Below are positions 1 to 5,135 of a DNA stretch of 5,135 bases, in pieces. The stretch's first letter is position 1; every line of letters starts with the position of its first letter. Source of the stretch: Clostridia bacterium (GTDB lineage Bacteria > Bacillota_A > Clostridia > Christensenellales > Aristaeellaceae); NCBI GenBank assembly GCA_017481065.1, contig JAFUPT010000056.1:1-5135 (forward strand). The letters run 5' to 3'. The notes under the pieces were generated by a model, which ran no database searches, was not told the origin of the DNA, and was given only the letters and a program-made list of their open reading frames with translations. Position numbers and translations under genes: made by a program.

Positions 1-122
1 GCGGGCTCTTCTTCGATCTTCACAAACTTGTCAGCGCCCTTCTTGCATTTGGGGCACTTGAAGTCCTCGGGCAGGGGGCCCTCATGAATATACCCGCAAA
101 CGGTACACTTCCACTTTTCCAT
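1..122 (-). CDS. Rubredoxin-domain protein, N-terminal part (rubrerythrin-like or small rubredoxin), cut by window edge
   Basis: Only the first 40 codons are visible; the gene continues past position 1. The start ATG (122-120) follows a GGAGG ribosome binding site at 134-130 with 7 nt spacing, so the start is well supported. The residues show a one-iron rubredoxin knuckle pair: CTVCGY (Cys6, Cys9) and CPKCK (Cys23, Cys26). The 13 residues between the pairs are far fewer than in classical rubredoxins and match the short rubredoxin domains of rubrerythrins. Because the domain is N-terminal, likely full proteins are a reverse rubrerythrin/NADH peroxidase, another flavoprotein or diiron protein with a rubredoxin head, or a tiny stand-alone rubredoxin. 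In anaerobes such proteins deliver electrons for peroxide or oxygen detoxification in the cytoplasm. The Fe-binding fold is clear; the full identity is not visible. It has its own promoter and is not part of the corrinoid operon. Confidence 0.85.
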   Translation of the reverse strand, partial: MEKWKCTVCGYIHEGPLPEDFKCPKCKKGADKFVKIEEEP

Positions 123-166
123 GTTTCTGCCTCCATTTTTTTCGATTCATTGAAAGGAAATTGCGC

Positions 167-183
167 ACAGAATGATGTTCTGT
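167..183. repeat. Perfect palindrome in the leader of the rubredoxin-domain gene
   Basis: ACAGAA (167-172) and TTCTGT (178-183) form a perfect 6-bp inverted repeat around a 5-nt centre. It begins a few bases downstream of the predicted transcription start and ends before the RBS. It could be an operator bound by a dimeric repressor or a small hairpin at the mRNA 5' end. No known regulator site is recognised with confidence. Confidence 0.4.
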
Positions 184-195
184 ACTGCTTTTTTC

Positions 196-224
196 ATTAT
201 AAGGCGAATCAGTTCGTCTGGCAA
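196..224 (-). promoter_or_regulatory. Sigma-A type promoter of the rubredoxin-domain gene
   Basis: On the minus strand a TTGCCA -35 box (224-219) is followed after exactly 17 bp by a perfect TATAAT -10 box (201-196). Only one base differs from consensus. Transcription should start near 189, giving a leader of roughly 67 nt before the ATG at 122. The -10 box lies within ATTATAA (196-202), which equals one half of the PerR box consensus known from Bacillota. The other half-site is poorly matched, so peroxide control by PerR is only a suggestion. Confidence 0.75.
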
Positions 225-256
225 GTCCTTTTTCAATTTGGAACCCTTGCTATCAG

Positions 257-523
257 CTACGGAATATAAAATGAATTTGTCCAACTCATTTCAGACATGG
301 ACTGCAAATACGAAATAACAAGAAAATTCATCCCCTGGAACAGGAACGCAAGAAAATACACTCGTATAATTGCAGGTGCATTCTCCAATATTTCAGCCAT
401 AATTTCCGGTGGTTCATTGATAAACATTGAATTAATTGTGTAGCGTTTGAGAATTATTAATTCCGATACAGCCTGTGCTTGTGGGCAGTAACACACTATG
501 GAGTTTTTTATGCGGACAGCTTA
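257..523 (-). pseudogene. Remnant of a MATE-family multidrug efflux transporter
   Basis: A frame open on the minus strand from just after a TAA near 525 down to a TAG at 259-257 encodes a fragment with the flavour of an internal MATE segment. It has a 'MFI' then 'PPEIMAEI' stretch like the F(T/I)xDPEV loop, followed by 'AIIRVYFLAFLFQGMNF' and 'ISYLQS'. In MATE pumps this corresponds to a transmembrane helix with the conserved G(x)N/Q and YFQ motifs. About 55 residues look homologous, against about 450 for a whole transporter. Homology stops abruptly after 'YLQS', where a conserved G and a long further domain would be expected. There is no convincing RBS; the only upstream start in frame is a GTG at 496. 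The AT-rich base composition differs from the GC-rich genes nearby. I read it as a decayed piece of a gene lost by deletion; the family call rests on pattern memory only. Confidence 0.5.
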
Positions 524-568
524 CAACAGTAACAAGCGGTTATTCGTTTCTTCGTCTCCTTTTCTGAC

Positions 569-585
569 TTGAACGTTATGTTCAA
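569..585. repeat. Inverted repeat TTGAAC-N5-GTTCAA
   Basis: TTGAAC (569-574) and GTTCAA (580-585) are perfect 6-bp arms around a 5-nt centre. The form suits a repressor operator or a fossil of one. No gene start lies close enough in either direction to assign a function. Confidence 0.35.
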
Positions 586-615
586 AAGGGTAAGCTGTAA
601 CCACGATTACCCTTT
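585..615. repeat. Inverted repeat with 9-bp arms and 13-nt loop
   Basis: AAAGGGTAA (585-593) and TTACCCTTT (607-615) are perfect reverse complements. Read on either strand there is no long T run right after the stem, so it is not a typical intrinsic terminator. It may be a relic of a mobile element end or of an RNA structure. Confidence 0.4.
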
Positions 616-715
616 CCAAGATCGTAGCCAAGACCGAGGATGCAGCGTTAATCCATTGCAATTTCCATTTGCCCGTGTTGAAGTGTACCGTTCGCCAACA
701 AATTATTAAAACATA

Positions 716-754
716 AAAATCCACCATTGCAAAGAACACGCAATGGTGGATTTT
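716..754 (-). terminator. Strong intrinsic terminator of the corrinoid operon
   Basis: Arms 716-730 and 740-754 are perfect 15-bp reverse complements around a 9-nt loop (731-739). Read on the minus strand, the stem runs into TTTTT and then a further T-rich stretch, as expected for a Rho-independent terminator. It lies about 70 nt after the stop of the activator gene. On the plus strand the stem also ends in TTTT, so weak bidirectional action is possible. Confidence 0.75.
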
Positions 755-796
755 GTGCCGCTGATTTGAAGAGATGAGAAACCCCCTTGATAAAAC

Positions 797-818
797 AACT
801 CGTCGTTCCCACGGAGTT
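797..818 (-). terminator. Weak hairpin just after the activator gene, possible first terminator
   Basis: On the minus strand AACTC plus CGT pair with ACG plus GAGTT, with a two-base bulge and a GGGA loop, followed by GTTTTAT. The hairpin begins about 5 nt after the TAA at 825-823. It could act as a leaky first terminator or as a 3' end stabiliser ahead of the strong hairpin at 716-754. Confidence 0.35.
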
Positions 819-822
819 CCTT

Positions 823-2271
823 TTATTCCTGCGCCGGGAACATCATTGCTTCGATATACGCGTCATTAAACCATGCATTGCCGCCCAGCGCCACATGCAC
901 TGCCGACGCGGCAATATCCCGCGCCTTTTGCCTCTCATCCTGCTGGATCAGTAGCCTCACCGCACCGCGGAGCGCCGCATTGCCCAGCACCTGGGCCTTT
1001 TTTGCCAATGCTTCCGGCAGCATTCCGATTTTCGCCGCGCTCTCCATCCGCGCATGACTGCCAAAGCCGCCCGCCACGTAGAAATGCGCCACATCCTCCG
1101 CCCTGCACTCCGCCGCCCGCAGCAGCGTCATCACGCCGGCATAGATGGCCGCCTTGGCCAGCTGCACCGCCCGGATATCCGCCTGGGACAGCCTGACCGC
1201 AGGAGCCAGGGGATAGGGATCCGTCTCGAGGGAGCCGGCTTCATCCAGCTCCTCGATTTCCAGCAGCGCCGCAATCGCGTCCATCAAGCCGGAGCCGCAC
1301 AAGCCCACGGCCTCCCTCTCATCAATGGTGTGGACGCGCACCTCGCCATCCTCCGCCCACACGCAATCAATCGCGCCGGGGACGCTGTTCACGCCGCAGG
1401 AAATGCACGCGCCCTCAAACACCGGCCCCGCCGCCGTGGAGGTGACGTAGAGCCGCCCATCCTTCCATAGCGCCAGCTCGCCATTGGTGCCCAGGTCGCA
1501 CAGCAGGGCGGTTTCTATGCCCTCACACATGCCGCTTTCCAGCACCGCGCAGGTGATATCCGCGCCCACAAAGGCGTTCATGCAGCCCGGCAGATAGGCC
1601 GTGCCGTCCTTCCAGGGGATTTCCTGATCAAAGAGCGTATCCGCCTCAAAGGGCGCGCGGGAGAGGCTGACGGGATCGCGGCCGGTGAGCAGATAGAGCA
1701 TGGTCGTGTTGCCCGTGATCACCCGGGACTGCACCTGCTCCCTGTCCACGCCTGCGTCGCGGCAAGCGGCATCCTCCAGCGTCTCGATGGCGGAGAGAAT
1801 CAGCTGCCTTTCCAGCTCCAGGGAGCCCTTTATGGCGGCCTCCATGCGGCCAATTACATCCGCCGCGATGCTGGTTTGGGGATTGAGCATGGCCTTTTCC
1901 GCCAGGCAGTAGCCCTTTTCCAGATCGTAGAGCGCCAGCACCACCGTGGTCGTGCCGATATCCACAGCAGCGCCCACTTTGCCCGTGGTTTTGTGGATTT
2001 CCACCTTTTTGCCGGTCATGGCTACCTGGGAGATGGCGAGCGTTTCCGGCAGGAAAACCTCCGTGTCCTGATCGGTCAGGTACGTCTGACAGCTCAGCAC
2101 CGGCTTCTCCTGCCCCCGCAGCAGCACCTGACACTTGCCGCACACGCCCCGCCCGCCGCAGGGATGGGCATGCCCGGGCGCATGCACTCGCAGCAAATCC
2201 CCCAGGCACGCGCCCTCTTCAAAGGGAATTTCCCGCCGCCGGGAGCCCTGCCATAGCGTCAGTACGGGCAC
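823..2271 (-). CDS. RACo-type ATP-dependent reductive activator of corrinoid proteins (2Fe-2S ferredoxin + ASKHA ATPase, DUF4445)
   Basis: This 482-residue cytoplasmic protein should reactivate the corrinoid protein encoded upstream by reducing oxidised Co(II) to Co(I) at the expense of ATP. Residues 1-80 form a plant-type [2Fe-2S] ferredoxin domain with ligands Cys38, Cys44, Cys47 and Cys61 (motif CGGRGVCGKC). From about residue 99 follows an actin/Hsp70-like ATPase: phosphate-1 loop DIGTTT (104-109), phosphate-2 loop DLGTNGE (259-265), the family's AGPVFEGACISCG (281-293), GSGLMDAIA (326-334), the adenosine loop AGGFGSH (400-406) and GNAALRGA (430-437). Characterised RACo proteins exceed 600 residues; this one passes almost directly from ferredoxin to ATPase, so the linker region is short. 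The start is a GTG at 2271. A GAGGTG ribosome binding site (2283-2278) overlaps the stop of the preceding gene, with 6 nt spacing, so translation is probably coupled. It is the last gene of the operon. Family certain; its exact partner is inferred from context. Confidence 0.93.
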   Translation of the reverse strand: MPVLTLWQGSRRREIPFEEGACLGDLLRVHAPGHAHPCGGRGVCGKCQVLLRGQEKPVLSCQTYLTDQDTEVFLPETLAISQVAMTGKKVEIHKTTGKVGAAVDIGTTTVVLALYDLEKGYCLAEKAMLNPQTSIAADVIGRMEAAIKGSLELERQLILSAIETLEDAACRDAGVDREQVQSRVITGNTTMLYLLTGRDPVSLSRAPFEADTLFDQEIPWKDGTAYLPGCMNAFVGADITCAVLESGMCEGIETALLCDLGTNGELALWKDGRLYVTSTAAGPVFEGACISCGVNSVPGAIDCVWAEDGEVRVHTIDEREAVGLCGSGLMDAIAALLEIEELDEAGSLETDPYPLAPAVRLSQADIRAVQLAKAAIYAGVMTLLRAAECRAEDVAHFYVAGGFGSHARMESAAKIGMLPEALAKKAQVLGNAALRGAVRLLIQQDERQKARDIAASAVHVALGGNAWFNDAYIEAMMFPAQE

Positions 2272-2281
2272 TCACTTCACC

Positions 2282-2809
2282 TCAAAACAGCACGATTCCG
2301 AAGAATGTCACCGTATTCGCGCCATTGATATATTTCAATTCCGTGTCCTTCGTCGTGCGGTACACGTCGATGCCGTAGCCCTCCATGGAGGCCAGCGCCT
2401 GATCCGGGTAACGGCAGGGAAGGTCGTCCTTCTTCGCGCAGCGCTCGCACAGGCGGCAGCCGCCGCAGGAGAGGTGCAGATGGCCTTCCGGCAGCTCCAT
2501 TTCCTTCTCCATCCTCTGGCTAAGCTGCGCATGACGGCATCCCGCCTCAAACATGCCCTCGATATCAAAGCTGTCCTCGATCTCGCTGATGGTCTGGTAC
2601 AAGAGGCCATGGCTGTACGAGCGAACCTTCGCCATCAGCTCCTCAATATCCCCCAGAAAGGGCGGACACATCCAGCACCGGCCGAAATTGCCGCAGCCAT
2701 TGCTTTCGCAGATCTTGTAAAAATCCGCCGACAGCACAATCTGTTCCACAGGGATTACCGTCGCCTTGGTTGCCCCGGCGCGCAGTGCCGCATCAATCAA
2801 ATGTTCCAT
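2282..2809 (-). CDS. DUF2284 cysteine-rich, predicted metal-binding protein
   Basis: A 175-residue protein with two cysteine clusters: C34-x4-C39-x5-C45-x2-C48 followed by PP, and C115-x2-C118-x2-C121-x2-C124-x7-C132, with one more Cys at 91. This pattern and the CWMCPP sequence match the uncharacterised DUF2284 family, whose clusters suggest iron-sulfur or other metal binding. The second cluster is ferredoxin-like. No signal peptide or membrane helix is seen, so it should be cytoplasmic. I choose the ATG at 2809: GAGG at 2820-2817 sits 7 nt upstream, and the ATG lies 2 nt after the stop of the methyltransferase gene, which implies translational coupling. A TTG at 2815 would add two residues but leaves poor RBS spacing. 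It lies between a methyltransferase and the reductive activator, so a role as electron carrier or metal/cofactor helper for the corrinoid system is plausible but unproven. Confidence 0.85.
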   Translation of the reverse strand: MEHLIDAALRAGATKATVIPVEQIVLSADFYKICESNGCGNFGRCWMCPPFLGDIEELMAKVRSYSHGLLYQTISEIEDSFDIEGMFEAGCRHAQLSQRMEKEMELPEGHLHLSCGGCRLCERCAKKDDLPCRYPDQALASMEGYGIDVYRTTKDTELKYINGANTVTFFGIVLF

Positions 2810-2811
2810 GA

Positions 2812-3807
2812 TCAAGCCTCAGCCACCGCCTCAAAGAAGGCCTGGATATTGTCCCAGCTTGCCGTCGCGGGAATATCACAGCCGGAGGAGGGCACGAAAT
2901 TGCGGTACTGACCGCACTTGGCCATCAGCTCCTTCACCGCCTCGCGCATGCTCTGGGGCGTGCCGTGCACAAACTGGCCCGCGGGGTCGATATTGCCCAT
3001 GCACAGCGCATCCGCCGGAGCTTCCGCCATGACCTTCGCCATGTCCGAGGCGTTGCCAAAGTGATAAGCGTCCGCGCCCAGCGCAAAGATTTCGCCCAGC
3101 ATGTGCACGACGGTATTGCCGCAGTTGTGGTAGATGACCGCGAAATCCTCTCTCTTGAGCTCCTCAAAAATCCGCTTGACATAGCTCATGGAGAACTCCT
3201 CCGCCAGCTCAGGGCTGAGGATGCCCGCCAGGGGCTCCGCCATCACCACGCCGTCAGCGCCTGCCTCACGGAAGGCCTTGCCGTAGGCGATCAGGTATTC
3301 CGTCACCTTTTCCAGCACAGCATGCACGGTCTCCGGCTCGTCATAGCAGGCGTACATGATTTCTGTCACGTCCATCAGGCGGCCTGCCAGGGAATAGGGG
3401 CCGATCATGCCTGCCAGCACAGGCTTATCCTGAATGAGCGCCTTGGCCTGGCGCACGCCCTCCACGCACAGCGAGGCGCGGCCCTTGTCCAGGCCGGGGA
3501 TTTCCAGCTCCTCCGCCTCGTCCTCGTCGGAAACGAGCTGGCCGGTCACCGTGGGCACCTCATCGTCGCTGAAGATGATCTTCGCGCCGAAGGCCTCCGC
3601 CTCCACGGACAGATCCATCAGGCTCACCGCCGCCAGGGTATCGGTCTGGTGGGCGATGGTTTCCATAGCCCGGGCCTGGAGTTCCGGCGTATTCACCAGT
3701 TTCCGCACCGTGCCGCCCATCTTTTGAATGGCAGGGAAGGAGAGGATGGGCAGCGCCCTTTTCTTATCGCTGCGGGCCACATCCCACAGCAGCTTGCGAA
3801 CATTCAT
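2812..3807 (-). CDS. UroD/MtaA-family zinc-dependent corrinoid methyltransferase
   Basis: A 331-residue protein of the uroporphyrinogen decarboxylase-like fold, in the branch that acts as methylcobamide methyltransferases (MtaA/MtbA and bacterial demethylase components). The stretch MDLSVEAEAFG (64-74) followed by DDEVPTV (81-87) is characteristic of this branch, as is IGPYSLAGRL (135-144). The expected zinc ligands are present as H227-x-C229 (YHNCGN) and Cys310 (SSGCDIP). This favours a methyltransferase over a haem-synthesis decarboxylase, as does the corrinoid protein next door. It should transfer a methyl group between the corrinoid protein and a thiol, folate or methylated substrate; which one cannot be told from sequence. 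I choose the ATG at 3807, 5 nt after GGAGG (3817-3813). The in-frame ATG at 3819 overlaps that RBS and the preceding stop and is less likely. The spacing to the corrinoid gene is 11 nt. Confidence 0.9.
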   Translation of the reverse strand: MNVRKLLWDVARSDKKRALPILSFPAIQKMGGTVRKLVNTPELQARAMETIAHQTDTLAAVSLMDLSVEAEAFGAKIIFSDDEVPTVTGQLVSDEDEAEELEIPGLDKGRASLCVEGVRQAKALIQDKPVLAGMIGPYSLAGRLMDVTEIMYACYDEPETVHAVLEKVTEYLIAYGKAFREAGADGVVMAEPLAGILSPELAEEFSMSYVKRIFEELKREDFAVIYHNCGNTVVHMLGEIFALGADAYHFGNASDMAKVMAEAPADALCMGNIDPAGQFVHGTPQSMREAVKELMAKCGQYRNFVPSSGCDIPATASWDNIQAFFEAVAEA

Positions 3808-3818
3808 TGCTTCCTCCA

Positions 3819-4454
3819 TTACGCCTTGCAAAAGGCCACCGCGCACTCTGCAGCGCTGGCAGCGTCGGGCGTATAGGCGTCCGCTCCGACTTCCTCGCAA
3901 TATTCCTGGCTCACGGGCGCGCCGCCCACCATGATTTTCACCTTCTCGCGGATACCGGCAGCCTCGGCAGCCTTCACCACATCGGCCATCACGGGCATGG
4001 TGGTCGTCAGCAGCGCGGAGCAGCAGATGACCTGGCAATCCTGCTCGACGGCGGTTTTCACAAAGGTCTCGGCGGATACGTCGGTGCCCAGGTCAATCAC
4101 TTCCAGGCCCTTGCCCTCCATCATCATCTTGACCAGGTTTTTCCCGATGTCATGCAGATCGCCCTGCACAGTGCCGATGCACACGCGGCCTACATTCTGC
4201 ACGCCTTCCTGCATCAGCAGGGGCTTGAGCAGCTCCGCACCGCGGTTCATCGCGCGGGCAGCCACTAACACCTCGGGCACGAACACTTCATTCTTCTTGA
4301 ACTTTTCGCCGATCACGCTCATGCCGCTGAGCAGGCCCTTTTCCAAAATCTCCTGCGCGGCGATGCCCTCGTTGATCGCCTGCTGCACCAGCTGCTTGAC
4401 TTCCTTGGCCTTACCGGCCTGCAAACGCTCAGAGATCAGTTCCAGCAGTTCCAT
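3819..4454 (-). CDS. Corrinoid (B12-binding) methyl-carrier protein, MtaC/MtbC/MttC-like
   Basis: A 211-residue cytoplasmic protein of the usual length for the methyl-carrying subunit of corrinoid methyltransferase systems. Residues 1-85 form the helical cap domain of the methionine-synthase type (for example GMSVIGEKFKKNEVFVPEV). Residues 88-211 form a B12-binding Rossmann domain. The signature GDLHDIGKN gives D99-x-H101-x-x-G104, with His101 as the predicted lower cobalt ligand. The downstream SALLTTTM (146-153) and VGGAPVS (176-182) segments hold the nucleotide tail in this family. It should cycle between Co(I) and methyl-Co(III). The ATG at 4454 follows AAAGGAGG with 8 nt to the start. 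It is the first gene of the four-gene operon. Its close homologues carry methyl groups from methanol, methylamines, betaines or aromatic methyl ethers; the donor here is unknown. Confidence 0.95.
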   Translation of the reverse strand: MELLELISERLQAGKAKEVKQLVQQAINEGIAAQEILEKGLLSGMSVIGEKFKKNEVFVPEVLVAARAMNRGAELLKPLLMQEGVQNVGRVCIGTVQGDLHDIGKNLVKMMMEGKGLEVIDLGTDVSAETFVKTAVEQDCQVICCSALLTTTMPVMADVVKAAEAAGIREKVKIMVGGAPVSQEYCEEVGADAYTPDAASAAECAVAFCKA

Positions 4455-4671
4455 GATGATTTCCTCCTTTTATATCAAGACACAATATGGCATAAGAGCA
4501 CCTTTACCCTGTCAGTGTATCAGAAATCGGAAGGAAGCGCTATCAAAATATCGTGTGAATAATATCAAAAAACGATTATCTTGTGGTGGAAATGTATTCA
4601 ATGGACGCTTTTTGTATATTTTTTAACTGTTTTTTGCGCATTCAAAAACAGGATTTTGATATTTTCCCACG
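4455..4671. promoter_or_regulatory. AT-rich control region upstream of the corrinoid operon
   Basis: This spacer separates the terminator of the membrane protein gene from the corrinoid gene and must hold the operon promoter. I cannot point to a convincing one. The best minus-strand candidate pairs TTGAAT (4601-4596) with GATAAT (4580-4575), but with only 15 bp between them. TGATA (plus strand TATCA) recurs at 4563-4567, 4541-4545, 4518-4522 and 4473-4477, at intervals of 22, 23 and 45 bp. That is about two turns of helix or a multiple, as in binding arrays for an activator. No cobalamin riboswitch or other known RNA element was recognised. Confidence 0.4.
4627..4651. repeat. Perfect 8-bp palindrome upstream of the corrinoid operon
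   Basis: CTGTTTTT (4627-4634) and AAAAACAG (4644-4651) are perfect reverse complements around a 9-nt centre that contains TGCGCA. The size and symmetry suit an operator for a dimeric regulator. It lies about 170 nt ahead of the corrinoid gene start and just past the terminator of the upstream gene. Confidence 0.4.
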
Positions 4672-4703
4672 AAAAAACCGTCCTCTGCATCCACAGAGGA
4701 CAG
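4672..4703 (-). terminator. Intrinsic terminator of the DUF2142 membrane protein gene
   Basis: Read on the minus strand, the arm at 4703-4694 pairs with the arm at 4687-4678. This gives eight perfect pairs, a T-G wobble and a closing C-G pair, with a 6-nt loop, followed directly by TTTTTT (4677-4672). It starts about 5 nt after the stop codon at 4711-4709. It insulates the membrane protein gene from the corrinoid operon. Confidence 0.88.
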
Positions 4704-4708
4704 CTTTC

Positions 4709-5135
4709 TCACACAGCCACATGCTGCACAATCCGAATCAGGAAGCCGATATTCACCAGCACCGCCGCACCCATGAGGTAGGGGAGCAGCTTCTCCTTAT
4801 GCCACTGCGGAGGCTTGACCGCCAGCATCACCGGCAATGTTAGGGGAATGAGATAGCGGCCCTGGAAGCCCTGGATCATCGCACTGTCCATGGGCGTCCA
4901 CCAGACATAGAGCAGCAGATAGACAATCAGCACGCAGAGAATGCTCGTGCCGGCCAGGGCAACCCTCGCTTTGATGGTCATCTTCGGCGTTTTTTCTGCC
5001 AGGAAGATGGCCAGGCACAGAAGCATGCTGCTGACACTGAGCGGAATGCCGATGTCAATATTACCCCAAGACATGCTGACCGCAAACACGCCTCCTATGT
5101 AAGGAACACCCCTGTATCGCAGATCCATCAGCATA
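4709..5135 (-). CDS. DUF2142-type multi-pass membrane protein, C-terminal part, cut by window edge
   Basis: About 141 C-terminal residues are visible; the frame is open to the window edge and the true start lies outside. Hydrophobic segments at about residues 28-46, 58-79 and 117-137, plus a shorter one near 96-107, indicate an integral membrane protein. The sequence YVWWTP (76-81) followed by IQGFQGRYLIPL (87-98) matches the (G/F)QGRYxxP motif near the C-terminus of DUF2142 proteins. Members of this family are often found near cell-envelope glycan and glycosyltransferase genes. Their function is poorly defined; they resemble the membrane part of GT-C enzymes. The ATG at 5134 is probably internal. 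Its own terminator follows at once, so it is not co-transcribed with the corrinoid genes by design. Confidence 0.7.
   Translation of the reverse strand, partial: MLMDLRYRGVPYIGGVFAVSMSWGNIDIGIPLSVSSMLLCLAIFLAEKTPKMTIKARVALAGTSILCVLIVYLLLYVWWTPMDSAMIQGFQGRYLIPLTLPVMLAVKPPQWHKEKLLPYLMGAAVLVNIGFLIRIVQHVAV

Larger units (their letters stand above)
524..715. other. AT-rich gene-poor stretch with short inverted repeats
   Basis: I find no believable gene here. Open frames are short, lack ribosome binding sites and look like nothing I recognise. Two inverted repeats stand out: TTGAAC/GTTCAA (569-574 and 580-585) and, adjoining, AAAGGGTAA/TTACCCTTT (585-593 and 607-615). Together with the MATE fragment it looks like decayed sequence between two transcription units. 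Confidence 0.5.

Noticed and set aside
521..739. Minus-strand open frame of 72 codons
   Set aside because: It begins inside the strong terminator hairpin, has no ribosome binding site, and its product resembles nothing I know.
1646..2209. Second minus-strand frame inside the activator gene
   Set aside because: It is a frame-shifted reading of the ferredoxin and ATPase domains, with no motifs of its own.
2135..2911. Plus-strand open frame of 258 codons
   Set aside because: It lies antisense across the activator and DUF2284 genes. Its product has no recognisable domain, and high-GC coding sequence commonly leaves such open frames on the opposite strand.
2812..3807. Haem-biosynthetic uroporphyrinogen decarboxylase (HemE)
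   Set aside because: The H-x-C and later Cys zinc site, the MDLSVEAEAFG branch motif and the corrinoid neighbours point to a methyltransferase.
2965..3876. Plus-strand open frame of 303 codons
   Set aside because: It is antisense to the methyltransferase gene, whose zinc ligands and motifs are clear. The plus-strand product is rich in His, Ala and Leu in a shadow-like way and has no RBS.
3808..4038. Upstream extension of the methyltransferase by 77 codons
   Set aside because: The extension overlaps the B12 domain of the corrinoid protein in another frame, and its sequence is arginine-rich nonsense. GGAGG at 3817-3813 fixes the start at 3807.
4473..4567. CRISPR-like repeats
   Set aside because: The repeated unit is only 5-8 bases, spacing is about 22 bp, and there are no cas genes; regulatory phasing or chance fits better.
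4455..4671. Cobalamin riboswitch upstream of the corrinoid operon
   Set aside because: I see no B12-box-like conserved sequence and no suitable long-range stems; the region is AT-rich with only simple repeats.

Overview
The window looks like a piece of chromosome from a strictly anaerobic, moderately GC-rich Bacillota of the Clostridia type. This is inferred from gene content and signals: strong GGAGG ribosome binding sites, a rubrerythrin-type rubredoxin domain, corrinoid methyl-transfer genes with their reductive activator, and GC-rich genes separated by AT-rich spacers. The species cannot be named from the sequence. Every gene I can support lies on the minus strand, so the natural reading direction is from high to low coordinates.

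Layout in transcription order. (1) 5135-4709: the C-terminal part of a DUF2142-type multi-pass membrane protein, closed by an intrinsic terminator at 4672-4703. (2) 4708-4455: an AT-rich intergenic region with a perfect 8-bp palindrome and several TATCA/TGATA repeats at about 22-bp spacing. It is the presumed control region of the next operon. (3) 4454-823: a tight four-gene operon, with gaps of 11, 2 and 10 nt. It encodes a B12-binding corrinoid protein, a UroD/MtaA-type zinc methyltransferase, a cysteine-rich DUF2284 protein, and a RACo-type ATP-dependent reductive activator of corrinoid proteins. (4) 818-716: a weak hairpin right after the operon, then a strong perfect 15-bp hairpin, probably tandem terminators. 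(5) about 715-257: an AT-rich, gene-poor stretch with short inverted repeats and a degraded fragment resembling a MATE-family efflux pump. (6) 224-1: a well-formed promoter, a small palindrome in the leader, a strong RBS and the first 40 codons of a rubredoxin-domain protein running off the window edge.

How the operon should work: the corrinoid protein carries a methyl group on its cobalt. The UroD-family enzyme moves a methyl group to or from it, using a zinc-activated thiol or acting on a methyl donor. When Co(I) is accidentally oxidised to Co(II), the RACo-like protein spends ATP and passes an electron through its [2Fe-2S] domain to reactivate it. The DUF2284 protein, with two cysteine clusters, sits translationally coupled in the middle and may handle electrons or metal. 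The operon carries only one recognisable methyltransferase, so the methyl donor and acceptor cannot be read from this window. This resembles known O-/N-demethylation systems and is not clearly a new system. The DUF2284 component, the missing second methyltransferase and the compact activator are the parts most worth a second look.
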